From the IMG/VR virus record IMGVR_UViG_3300027834_000021, positions 1 through 34,926 of that record: DNA of 34,926 nt. The stretch is one strand, 5' to 3'. Within the stretch, counting starts at the first letter, position 1. Each line of letters begins with the position of its first letter. Below the pieces are notes generated by a model. The model was not told the DNA's origin. It did not search any database and worked only from the letters and a program-made list of their open reading frames with translations. Positions 28,175-34,926 of this stretch are shown piece after piece. The translations under genes and the position numbers were made by a program. Origin of the DNA: a virus.

Positions 28175-28562
28175 AGCTGACTCATTCATTCTAGGTGGTG
28201 GTTCGTACCATCTACAGACGCGAGATTATACTCATGACGGTGAAAACGTTAAAATTAATGAGGTCAATCCAGCCTTCGGCTATCGCAATTCTCGTTATGA
28301 GGTCTCAGTTATCTATCTTATGGAGAACTCGTACAAGAACGAATCTCTCGCTATTGCTTGGAATCCGCGTTGGGAAGTCACCCCGACTATGGACTTAGGT
28401 TTACGCCTCGGTGCAGCCACTGGTTACGCTGATACTCCCGTGGATTCCGAAGTAGTCCCTGTGGCAGGTTTTGATTTCACCTATGATATGGGTGCATTCT
28501 ATTTAGTTCTGGGCTTCATTGCACCAGAAGTTATCACATTACATTTGGAAATTCCCTTATGA
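28092..28562 (+). CDS. Exported protein, probable small outer-membrane beta-barrel, 156 aa
   Basis: Start at MNFKQNLIINIFFIAAAIIA with GTGGAG upstream. A Sec signal peptide ends near VRADS (about residue 27). The mature chain alternates polar and hydrophobic residues in strands of about 8-10 residues with aromatic ends (SYHLQTRDYTH, YEVSVIYLMEN, LGLRLGAATGYA, FDFTYDMGAFYLVLGF), as in 8-stranded barrels such as PagP/OmpW-type proteins. No catalytic residues were assigned. A receptor-masking or superinfection-exclusion role is possible but unproven. Confidence 0.6.
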   Translation: MNFKQNLIINIFFIAAAIIALSFPLQVRADSFILGGGSYHLQTRDYTHDGENVKINEVNPAFGYRNSRYEVSVIYLMENSYKNESLAIAWNPRWEVTPTMDLGLRLGAATGYADTPVDSEVVPVAGFDFTYDMGAFYLVLGFIAPEVITLHLEIPL

Positions 28563-28711
28563 ACAAGCATACACGTATGAGACCAAACCGTAATCGCTTA
28601 CACCACTTCCATGATTCACAAAAGAACCATGAGAAGACCAAGGGGCGTAAAGAGTCCGCTCAGAACTCCCCAAAGCCTCAGGCGGATTACAAGGAGCCTC
28701 ACGATGGTTAA
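28559..28711 (+). CDS. Small basic protein, 50 aa
   Basis: Starts MNKHTRMRPNRNRLHHFHDS, with ATGA coupling to the exported protein. Highly basic and His-rich, probably disordered. Ends overlapping the next gene. Confidence 0.55.
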   Translation: MNKHTRMRPNRNRLHHFHDSQKNHEKTKGRKESAQNSPKPQADYKEPHDG

Positions 28712-28928
28712 CCAAAAGAAGGACTGGTATATACGGACTTCCGAAGTACCATTCAACGGCAAGAAGATATCACATTCTGAACTACGCGTGGCAACGCTTG
28801 ATGAAGCAAATGTCGCGCTGCTCGAAGCTGCCCAACGGGTTGCAATACTCAATGGTAATACACGACGATTGTCAACCTATTACGTCGAACCATTGTTCCA
28901 TGCTTGTGGATGTGGAGACTCTGACTAA
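28704..28928 (+). CDS. Hypothetical protein, 74 aa
   Basis: Start at MVNQKKDWYIRTSEVPFNGK with AAGGAG in range. Alpha/beta profile, C-terminal CGCGDSD that could bind metal. TAATG coupling to the next gene. Confidence 0.62.
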   Translation: MVNQKKDWYIRTSEVPFNGKKISHSELRVATLDEANVALLEAAQRVAILNGNTRRLSTYYVEPLFHACGCGDSD

Positions 28929-29095
28929 TGGCGAAATCGAAGGAATCATTATTGTCGGTGCGGGAACAGGCTCAGTTGGAATTGGACGCGGAATCATTTC
29001 GTGCCTCCGTGGACAAGGAAAAAGCTTTTTTACGTAAGGCTAAATGGTGGCATAAGTTCATCCCACGTATCAAAATCTCAATAGGTAAATGGTAA
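28928..29095 (+). CDS. Hypothetical protein, 55 aa
   Basis: Starts MAKSKESLLSVREQAQLELD. Helical N-terminal half, basic C-terminus (KWWHKFIPRIKISIGKW). The stop overlaps the next ATG. Confidence 0.6.
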   Translation: MAKSKESLLSVREQAQLELDAESFRASVDKEKAFLRKAKWWHKFIPRIKISIGKW

Positions 29096-29340
29096 TGAAT
29101 AAATCCACTACCAATCATATGGGCGCTAAGGTGTTCCCTGAAGTCTTAACGTTCTTAATGCTGGTTATCTGTCTTATTGTGTTCACTGTTATCTTTAACT
29201 CAGCCGGACCAGCATCACAGCTAATCGTATTCATGGCAGGACAGTTCTTTACTGCTCTGTTAATTTGTGTGAACTACCATGTTGGTACGTCGCAGTCATC
29301 AGCAGCTAAATCGGAGAAGTTAAATGCCATTATTAAGTGA
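29095..29340 (+). CDS. Membrane protein, 81 aa, two helices
   Basis: Start at MNKSTTNHMGAKVFP, coupled by TAATG. Two membrane segments (about 14-37 and 42-62) and a basic/Ser-rich tail. A holin-like topology, so an alternative holin candidate. Confidence 0.6.
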   Translation: MNKSTTNHMGAKVFPEVLTFLMLVICLIVFTVIFNSAGPASQLIVFMAGQFFTALLICVNYHVGTSQSSAAKSEKLNAIIK

Positions 29341-29515
29341 AGAACTCACACCACGTGAGATTGCTCAGCAAGAGTTAGACCAAGAAGCTAATAAAAAGGG
29401 CGTCAAGCTTCTGAAGGAAAAACTTCGTCAGTTGAAGCAAGCTCGTACCATTGTTGCTAACCTAGAGCGTGAAGTTGACGACCTAGAAGAAGCAATTGAC
29501 CAAGGCAACGTGTAA
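29324..29515 (+). CDS. Coiled-coil protein, 63 aa
   Basis: Starts MPLLSEELTPREIAQQELDQ. Nearly all helix with heptad-like Leu/Val spacing (LKEKLRQLKQ…IVANLEREVDDLEEAI). Overlaps both neighbours. Confidence 0.65.
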   Translation: MPLLSEELTPREIAQQELDQEANKKGVKLLKEKLRQLKQARTIVANLEREVDDLEEAIDQGNV

Positions 29516-30135
29516 TGGCAATGATGCCTAACATGTCCGGCGGTTACAGAGGTAGTATCGAACGCCCCGATGTTGCCCTAAGAAACCAACCAGTTCCCGT
29601 GGAATTCTGCGGGTGGCGTAGTGATACCTTACGTCTTCAACAAGCTGGCTGGCAAATTGCTATTAGTCATGACGCACGATGTTTTGAGGATATCTTTATC
29701 TTCAACCATGAGAACCTAAGGCTCCAAGGGGTTTCTCGCGGTTACGACTCGTACGATGCACTTTCACAGCGACGCCATCAAGGACGTTTCCAGAACGTTG
29801 CACCGATTCAAATTCAGTACATCGGGAACATCAGGGCTGTTCAAATGAACACCACTGTCAACTTTCTAGAAGCTAAGACGATTGATTGTACTCCCAGTTA
29901 TGCAGAAATGACTGAAGTGGATTTAGCTACATTATTCACAGTAGTTCCGAATCAGCAAGAAGCTCTGTTTGTAGACAAAGCGGATATGTCTGTAGTTGAC
30001 CACTTACAAGCGGTTATCGACGGGCAACGTGACAAGCAAGCTGAACTACGTATGAAACACCGTAAGCGTTTAGATGGTTGTAAACAGAACTTAGAAGCCC
30101 CTAGTGACATCCTCCTTCAAGTTCGTGCAGCGTGA
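29515..30135 (+). CDS. Hypothetical protein, 206 aa
   Basis: Starts MAMMPNMSGGYRGSIERPDV, its ATG overlapping the previous TAA. Soluble alpha/beta protein with a helical basic C-terminal quarter (DKQAELRMKHRKRLDGCKQN). No motif recognised. Last gene before a promoter-hairpin-palindrome control block. Confidence 0.72.
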   Translation: MAMMPNMSGGYRGSIERPDVALRNQPVPVEFCGWRSDTLRLQQAGWQIAISHDARCFEDIFIFNHENLRLQGVSRGYDSYDALSQRRHQGRFQNVAPIQIQYIGNIRAVQMNTTVNFLEAKTIDCTPSYAEMTEVDLATLFTVVPNQQEALFVDKADMSVVDHLQAVIDGQRDKQAELRMKHRKRLDGCKQNLEAPSDILLQVRAA

Positions 30136-30154
30136 TTTACACTCTTATGAACAG
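30136..30154 (+). promoter_or_regulatory. Phage promoter, rightward, ahead of the ligase/replication unit
   Basis: TTTACACTCTTATGAACAG, with predicted start G 30149. Unlike other copies it is followed within 6 nt by a strong hairpin. Confidence 0.65.
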
Positions 30155-30195
30155 AAGGTCGCATTACCCTGAGGGGTCTATGTGACCTTTTATTT
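30155..30195 (+). terminator. Hairpin with T-rich tail immediately after the promoter
   Basis: AAGGTC (30155-30160) pairs with GACCTT (30184-30189), with inner CA/TG and CCCT/GGGG pairs, then TTATTT. It may terminate host-polymerase transcripts from upstream. For phage-polymerase transcripts starting at 30149 it would be a 5' stem-loop, as on several T7 mRNAs. Confidence 0.7.
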
Positions 30196-30211
30196 AGAGT
30201 TCACTGAATGA

Positions 30212-30240
30212 ATCAAAATCCGACACTGTCTGATATTGAC
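30212..30240. repeat. 29-bp palindromic element, copy 13
   Basis: The half-sites are ATCAAAATCCGACA and TGTCTGATATTGAC around a central C. It ends 10 nt before the ATG at 30251, with AGGAGA between. Confidence 0.92.
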
Positions 30241-30250
30241 AGGAGACAGA

Positions 30251-30475
30251 ATGAAAATAGTTATTAATGCACTACCTTTCTCATTTGCTCGTTGCTTTAA
30301 ATTTCCTATTGAAGTAGAAGCCACACAATTAGAGAGTGGAAGCTTTTTAGTATACGGTGAAGAGTTCACCAAACATCATTTCACTTTCAAGTACAAGCAG
30401 AGATTCACTAAAAAATTCCGTGAGACTGGCTGGTATGTTGACCATAGACATGTAATAGAGGTTCGAGATGTTTAA
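30251..30475 (+). CDS. Hypothetical protein, 74 aa
   Basis: Start at MKIVINALPFSFARCFKFPI, with AGGAG upstream. Basic beta-rich protein (FTFKYKQRFTKKFRETGW). Overlaps the ligase gene by 8 nt, so it is coupled to it. Confidence 0.68.
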   Translation: MKIVINALPFSFARCFKFPIEVEATQLESGSFLVYGEEFTKHHFTFKYKQRFTKKFRETGWYVDHRHVIEVRDV

Positions 30476-31634
30476 GAAATTCCAGAGTATCACTAACACC
30501 AAATTAAAGTATCTTGCCCATTGGCAACTTACACATGGGGACCAATTGGTTCACGTAACTGAAAAGATTCATGGTGCAAACTACCAAGTGTCCTATGATG
30601 GCACAGGGTTCACCGTGGGTAGCCGTAAGAAACAACTCGGAGCCACCGAAGGTTTATATTCAGACCTATCTATTCGCGCTGTGTTCTGTGAACGTGTTAA
30701 ATTACTTTACACGATTATGAAGGAACAGACCTTAGCCCAAGAGCAAGCTGCTTTAGCTGGCAAGGATGTCCTCATTAAACAAGGTAAGCTTGATGATGCC
30801 GAACAATTCTATAAGCAGACTGCGCCGTCAATTTCTCCTACGTTTAAGTCTATCCGAGTTCGTGGAGAACTATATGGTGGACTCTACGAGCACGAAGATG
30901 TCTGTAAACTCGACATCAAGCGGGTGGGCAAGGGTGGTATTTCCTACGCTCAAAACGCCTCCGTCGCTGTGTTCCGTGTTGAAGTCGATGATGTGCCACT
31001 ACCGTGGGCTCAAGCGAAACTACTATGTTTCTGCGTTGACTTGCCAACCGTACCAACGGTTTTCAATGGAACGTTGGATGAAGCAATTGAGTGGAGCGCT
31101 GCACACGTTCAAGATAATACACTTATCCCAAATGGAACCCCATGGCTTCAGCCAGATGGAACCCCATTGCTTCTCGATGGAGCCGTTCAACCTTTACCCT
31201 TTATCAAAGGTAACGGACGTGAAGGGCATGTTATCGAATTCCAAACACCTATCACCATGGATGATGGGCGTAATGTGATTTTCAAGGATATCAATCCTAA
31301 TCACGCAGAGACCTCGAAGGTCAAAAAGAAAGTACCAAAGGTAGCCCAGTTAAACCCTGAGCAAACCTATGTGGTCGCTAATATTTCCGCAGGTTTTACC
31401 GATGAGCGTATCATTACTCAGTTCTCTTACGATGAATATCAACGTAAGGATTTCATGCTGGTGATGGGTAAGGTTCTACAGGATTGCCTAGGGGAACGTC
31501 GTCAAGTTGACGGCACAGTCGAAGATTTCTTTACCAATGCCTCAGCGGCTGACCGTAAAGTTGTCACTAAAGAATTAATGCGTATTGCGTGTCAAGAGAT
31601 GCGTAACAAATACATGGAGCTAACCAATGGCTAA
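30468..31634 (+). CDS. RNA ligase, T4 Rnl2-like, 388 aa
   Basis: Nucleotidyl-transferase motif I is EKIHGAN with Lys33 as the adenylated residue (T4 Rnl2 has EKIHGTNF at Lys35). FTVGSRKKQLG resembles motif Ia. RVRGELYGG is motif III/IIIa, EGHVIEFQ motif IV, and VIFKDIN motif V. A helical C-terminal domain of about 110 residues follows. Rnl2 enzymes seal 3'-OH/5'-PO4 nicks in double-stranded RNA, including cut tRNA anticodon loops. DNA-ligase activity is less likely from the KxHGxN form. The tRNA genes nearby give it likely substrates. Confidence 0.82.
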   Translation: MFKKFQSITNTKLKYLAHWQLTHGDQLVHVTEKIHGANYQVSYDGTGFTVGSRKKQLGATEGLYSDLSIRAVFCERVKLLYTIMKEQTLAQEQAALAGKDVLIKQGKLDDAEQFYKQTAPSISPTFKSIRVRGELYGGLYEHEDVCKLDIKRVGKGGISYAQNASVAVFRVEVDDVPLPWAQAKLLCFCVDLPTVPTVFNGTLDEAIEWSAAHVQDNTLIPNGTPWLQPDGTPLLLDGAVQPLPFIKGNGREGHVIEFQTPITMDDGRNVIFKDINPNHAETSKVKKKVPKVAQLNPEQTYVVANISAGFTDERIITQFSYDEYQRKDFMLVMGKVLQDCLGERRQVDGTVEDFFTNASAADRKVVTKELMRIACQEMRNKYMELTNG

Positions 31635-31872
31635 AGAACAAGTAGACATCACGAAGGTAGACCGCGAGGCTCTTGAAAACGTCGTGATGCAGTTACAAAC
31701 TGACAACAAATTAATGGCTCAGCAAATCATTGCAGCCAACCGCCTTAACCGCGACCTTGAAGCTCAGCTAGAAGAAGTAGGTTCACGCCTATTAGCAGTG
31801 CGTTCATTGGTCGGTAAGATTGACATCATCGTCGGTCTTAAAGATTTACCAACCGGAGAAACCGATGCCTAA
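31627..31872 (+). CDS. Coiled-coil protein, 81 aa
   Basis: Starts MAKEQVDITKVDREALENVV, overlapping the ligase end by 8 nt. Long helix with heptads (LQTDNKLMAQQIIAANRLNR) through about residue 60. Function unknown. Confidence 0.65.
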   Translation: MAKEQVDITKVDREALENVVMQLQTDNKLMAQQIIAANRLNRDLEAQLEEVGSRLLAVRSLVGKIDIIVGLKDLPTGETDA

Positions 31873-32107
31873 CACACTCACCGTCTATCAAGAGGTGAAG
31901 GAAACAACTGACCAGAAACGTCGCCGCTTAGCAACTGAGTTGAATCTCATTGTACAGCAGCTTAATTCTAAAGTCGGTGAAATCCTAGAAGAAGGTGTTG
32001 ACGTAGATATCATCCATCGTGACGGCACAGTCGTTAGTGGTGATGATGCTCTTATCTCAGTCGCAGACTGCTCATACCAGACCAAGCGTAAGCACTACGG
32101 TCGATGA
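31865..32107 (+). CDS. Hypothetical protein, 80 aa
   Basis: Start at MPNTLTVYQEVKETTDQKRR, overlapping the previous stop. Helical, ending in a basic tail. Its TGA overlaps the primase-helicase ATG (ATGAGTGA), indicating coupling. Confidence 0.65.
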   Translation: MPNTLTVYQEVKETTDQKRRRLATELNLIVQQLNSKVGEILEEGVDVDIIHRDGTVVSGDDALISVADCSYQTKRKHYGR

Positions 32108-33855
32108 GTGATAAGCCGAATTCGGTACTCAGTAATCAACCACACTGGCATGATGATTGTATCCCTAACCCAAAGGGATGCGATAGCTCAGATGCGGTGA
32201 CTGTGTATGACGACGGCTCTGCTTGCTGTTTTGCGTGTATGACACAGCTATTCCCTAATCCCAAGAAGTATGGTTACGACCAATGGGAGAACGGTGAAGG
32301 AGCGATTCAATCACACACAAAACAACCTGAAGTTAAGAAGCCTACTATGTCCACCTCAACTCTTGAACATGAACTCAGAGTGTACGAGAAGGCAAAGTTT
32401 AAAGGTTTCCCCGATAGGAAAATTTCTATCGAAACTGCTCAGTTCTATGGTGTTAAAACCGACTTAGCAGGAAATGTTTACTTTCCATATTTCAGCAAGA
32501 CAACACACAAAATCTGTGGTATCAAGAAACGCACCCCTGATAAGAAATTCTCTATCATTGGTGACATCACTGGTACAGATGTCGGGCTGTTCGGTCAGCA
32601 GAAATTCAAAGCAAAGGGTAAATATTGTACGACTCACGAAGGTGAATTCGATGCACTAGCTGGTTATCAAATGATGGGCAGCCGCTTTGCGAACCTTAGT
32701 ATTCCCACGGGAGCCCCTTCGGCATCCAAAGGAATCAAAGCAAACATTGATTATTTAGAATGTTTCGAAAAGAATGTTATTAGTTTTGATGGCGACGAAC
32801 CGGGACGAGATGCCAGTTTGAAGGTTGCACCAATCTTTGAGCCGGGTACATGTTTCATTCTGGAACACCCAGAGGACCACAAGGATGCTTGTGAATGGTC
32901 TAAGAACGGCGCAGCCCAACTATGGATGCAGATGTTCTGGGACGCTAAAGTTTATACTCCTGCGGGAATTGTGAACTTAGCGGACGACTTCGAATCACTA
33001 TTTAATCGAGAAAACAAAGAGTCCATCCCATATCCTTGGGAAGGGATTAATGAAAAGACTAACGGGCTCCGATACAAGGAACTGGTGTGTTTAACATCAG
33101 GCACAGGTATGGGTAAGTCTACAGTCGTAAGAGCTTTATGTCACCACCTCCTAGAAAATACCGATGATAATATTGGTGTCTTATTCCTAGAAGAGGACCC
33201 AGACCGTACCAAACTTGGTATCATGGGTTATCACTGTGGTAAAGCCTTACACCTTAATGAAGTCTTCGTTGAACAAGAACGAGATTTCATCAAGAAAGCC
33301 TATGATGAAACTGTGGGTTCTGGACGTTTCTATGCGTTCAACCACTTTGGCTCAGCAGCCGTGGACGACCTATTGGCTAGGATTCGTTATCTCATCAAAG
33401 GTCTCGATTGTAAATGGATTGTACTAGACCACCTTTCTATCATTGTTTCCGGTTTAGATACTGGTGATGAACGCAAGGCTATCGACTTGGCTATGACTAA
33501 GTTGAGGACCATTGTAGAAGAGACAGGTGTTGGTATGATTCTGGTTTCACACTTGAAACGTGTGGGACAAGGTAGAAGCCATGAAGATGGCGGTCAGATT
33601 TCTCTTAGTCACCTAAGGGGTTCTCAGGCTATCGCACAACTTTCTGATATTGTAATCGGTCTTGAACGTGACCAGCAACATAAGAATGCTGTGATTGCGA
33701 ATACTACCAAGGTACGCGTTTTAAAGAATCGTTATACTGGCAAGGTGGGCTTATGCTCACACTTACTATTCAATCCCGATACAGGGAGGCTCGTTGAAAT
33801 CGACCCAGATACTCTGGACTTCGGTGACGACGATGACCCTACTCACGACTTTTAA
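32104..33855 (+). CDS. Primase-helicase, T7 gp4-like, 583 aa
   Basis: The N-terminal zinc finger has Cys19, Cys26, Cys42 and Cys45 (DCIPNPKGC … CCFAC). The TOPRIM fold shows THEGEFDALAGYQ and SFDGDEPGRDAS, the Mg-binding primase residues. The RecA-type helicase domain has SGTGMGKSTV (Walker A, about 335-344), WIVLDHLSI (Walker B), LVSHLKR and the SHLRGSQAIAQLSD motif 4 region. The acidic C-terminus FGDDDDPTHDF resembles the T7 tail that contacts DNA polymerase. It would unwind the fork and prime lagging strands. All catalytic motifs look intact. Confidence 0.93.
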   Translation: MSDKPNSVLSNQPHWHDDCIPNPKGCDSSDAVTVYDDGSACCFACMTQLFPNPKKYGYDQWENGEGAIQSHTKQPEVKKPTMSTSTLEHELRVYEKAKFKGFPDRKISIETAQFYGVKTDLAGNVYFPYFSKTTHKICGIKKRTPDKKFSIIGDITGTDVGLFGQQKFKAKGKYCTTHEGEFDALAGYQMMGSRFANLSIPTGAPSASKGIKANIDYLECFEKNVISFDGDEPGRDASLKVAPIFEPGTCFILEHPEDHKDACEWSKNGAAQLWMQMFWDAKVYTPAGIVNLADDFESLFNRENKESIPYPWEGINEKTNGLRYKELVCLTSGTGMGKSTVVRALCHHLLENTDDNIGVLFLEEDPDRTKLGIMGYHCGKALHLNEVFVEQERDFIKKAYDETVGSGRFYAFNHFGSAAVDDLLARIRYLIKGLDCKWIVLDHLSIIVSGLDTGDERKAIDLAMTKLRTIVEETGVGMILVSHLKRVGQGRSHEDGGQISLSHLRGSQAIAQLSDIVIGLERDQQHKNAVIANTTKVRVLKNRYTGKVGLCSHLLFNPDTGRLVEIDPDTLDFGDDDDPTHDF

Positions 33856-33866
33856 AAGGTAACGAC

Positions 33867-34301
33867 ATGCTCAAGGAATTACATTTAGAAAACTACCCAA
33901 TCCGTGTACTGCTATGTACCTCATTTACTGAAACACAGCACATGTACGATGTGTTTGGTGTACCATTCAAGGCACAAGGCGCAGCATTTGTTGAACGCCT
34001 CGACACTGACAATCTCGGAGCTATCTTCGTTATTGCCTTTGATGACCTTGAAACAGCGCTCCGAAATGATATTCTTTGTCATGAGCTTATTCATCTTAAA
34101 AACCAAATCTTCGAGTATGTTGGTGTTAAGCTGGATTTTGCTAACGATGAGCCGGAAGCTTATTACTACGGTTACTTGTATGATGTAATCTCTTCCGCCA
34201 TTCGTCACAATGATACACATGAAGTGCAACCTAATGAAAAGGGTTCACTTGTGCATTATGTGAAGACTGGTGGGGAGCCGTCAGAATCCGACACTGTCTG
34301 A
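33867..34301 (+). CDS. HExxH-containing protein, putative zinc metallopeptidase-like, 144 aa
   Basis: CHELIHLKNQ gives H72-E73-x-x-H76, and NDEPEAYYYGY about 20 residues on supplies a candidate third ligand (Glu97). This HExxH…EA pattern recurs in phage proteins annotated as metallopeptidase-like, which I know by pattern only; no substrate is known. The N-terminal half is beta-rich (YPIRVLLCTSF, AIFVIAFDD). It stands between primase-helicase and DNA polymerase, so a role in processing or inhibiting host proteins is possible. The last codons run into palindrome copy 14. Confidence 0.65.
   Translation: MLKELHLENYPIRVLLCTSFTETQHMYDVFGVPFKAQGAAFVERLDTDNLGAIFVIAFDDLETALRNDILCHELIHLKNQIFEYVGVKLDFANDEPEAYYYGYLYDVISSAIRHNDTHEVQPNEKGSLVHYVKTGGEPSESDTV
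34225..34242 (+). promoter_or_regulatory. Weak phage-promoter-like match ahead of DNA polymerase
   Basis: TGCAACCTAATGAAAAGG is close to the leftward-type promoter but on the plus strand and inside the HExxH gene. It lies 130-145 nt before the polymerase start. The 10-nt core match may be chance. Confidence 0.25.
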
Positions 34302-34308
34302 TTTTGAC
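34280..34308. repeat. 29-bp palindromic element, copy 14
   Basis: The half-sites are GTCAGAATCCGACA and TGTCTGATTTTGAC around a central C. It overlaps the end of the HExxH gene and lies 61 nt upstream of the DNA polymerase start. Confidence 0.88.
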
Positions 34309-34369
34309 ACTAAAATAGAATGAACACAGAGTGAAGGTATCCTATCCCCAAACCTAACCCGAGGAATTG

Positions 34370-34926
34370 ATGAAATTCGAATACAAATTAAACCCCTTCG
34401 CTACTCTATTTGAACGACGCTATTGTTTTGATATTGAGGCAAATGGATTGCTCAAAGAAGTTTCACTATTCTTTTGTGCTGTTATTGAAGACGTTGACAC
34501 AGGTGAAACGTTCTATTACGACCCTGATAATGTTGATGCGTTCCTGAAAGAACTGAGCCGCGCTAAATGGCTTATCGGACATAACATCATTGGTTATGAT
34601 TTACCAGCTCTGAAAAAACTTCATGGATGGCAACCAAACCCAGCTACACTGATTTATGATACAGTAATTGCTTCACGCATTTATAATCCGCACCTTGAAA
34701 TGCACCCCGATTGCCCTCGGAAAGTCCCGAATGCACACGACGGTGGCAAGATGAAAACTGTGGGTCCACATACACTAATGAATCTCGGCTTCCACGTTGG
34801 CTGCCACAAGGGAGACTTTGGTGAAGACCACGCATTTGACGAATACTGTCCAGAGATGATGACGTATTGTGCGCAGGATGTTACTGTAAACGTGAAAGTC
34901 TTTAACTGGTTACGAAAGAAATTAAA
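34370..34926 (+). CDS. DNA polymerase, family A (T7-like), N-terminal exonuclease part, runs off the window
   Basis: The ATG is preceded by GAGGAATTG. The first 185 codons show a 3'-5' exonuclease: Exo I FDIEANGLL (T7 SDIEANALL), Exo II GHNIIGYDLPAL and Exo III YCAQDV. LNPFATLFERRYC precedes Exo I. The polymerase domain lies beyond the right edge. It would be the replicative enzyme, working with the primase-helicase and the SSB encoded upstream. Confidence 0.92.
   Translation, partial: MKFEYKLNPFATLFERRYCFDIEANGLLKEVSLFFCAVIEDVDTGETFYYDPDNVDAFLKELSRAKWLIGHNIIGYDLPALKKLHGWQPNPATLIYDTVIASRIYNPHLEMHPDCPRKVPNAHDGGKMKTVGPHTLMNLGFHVGCHKGDFGEDHAFDEYCPEMMTYCAQDVTVNVKVFNWLRKKL

Noticed and set aside
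425-34308. The 29-bp palindromes as rho-independent terminators
   Set aside because: They lack a following T-run, have only a 3-nt loop, and sit just upstream of start codons. Real terminators (22188, 27807) occur next to two copies, separately.
425-34308. The palindromes as a CRISPR array
   Set aside because: Copies are scattered over 34 kb, not regularly spaced, and no cas gene is present.

Overview
The window is a stretch of a lytic tailed-phage genome with a T7-type plan: a single-subunit RNA polymerase, a primase-helicase, a family A DNA polymerase, an SSB and phage-type promoters. The likely host is a gammaproteobacterium. The evidence is rrn-type boxA sequences, an initiator-like tRNA with gammaproteobacterial hallmarks, a Gram-negative lysis set (lipoprotein spanin, SleB-type endolysin) and moderate GC. 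No integrase, repressor or CRISPR array was seen. The host genus cannot be fixed from the sequence alone.

Layout. Positions 1-10947 are transcribed leftward. Right to left they carry TerS, a small gene, a tRNA/structured-RNA island (8.1-10.0 kb: initiator-like Met, Pro, Tyr, Asn, His), a candidate u-spanin and its overlapping partner, TerL, portal, a small gene, scaffold, major capsid protein, a 420-aa virion protein, a 94-aa protein and the start of a further virion gene. Positions 10948-12512 are a divergent, gene-poor spacer with three kinds of direct repeat and a boxA. From 12.5 kb rightward lie many tiny early genes, a ParB-like/J-domain fusion, a T7-family RNA polymerase split into two genes by a three-gene insert, holin candidates, the endolysin and small genes. 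A second RNA island follows (25.16-27.27 kb), then SSB, accessory genes, an Rnl2-like RNA ligase, the primase-helicase, an HExxH protein and the start of the DNA polymerase.

Two signal families organise expression. One is a phage promoter, consensus TACAMCCTWATGRARAG: six leftward copies (…CCTAATGG…) in or ahead of the late and tRNA genes, and five rightward copies (…CYCTTATGA…). The other is a 29-bp imperfect palindrome with half-site GTCAAWWWCMGACA, present 14 times, usually 10-16 nt upstream of a start codon.

The most unusual content is the pair of RNA islands. The right one has its own phage promoter and an rrn-type boxA. It contains about 570 nt of nested helices, a small gene, a CAU tRNA whose first base is the last base of that gene's stop codon, a 131-nt tRNA-like element ending in ACCA, a membrane-protein gene, and about 740 nt of dense perfect helices. 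This resembles the phage-borne large ornate RNAs (GOLLD/ROOL type) in setting, but I cannot assign it to a known class from sequence alone.
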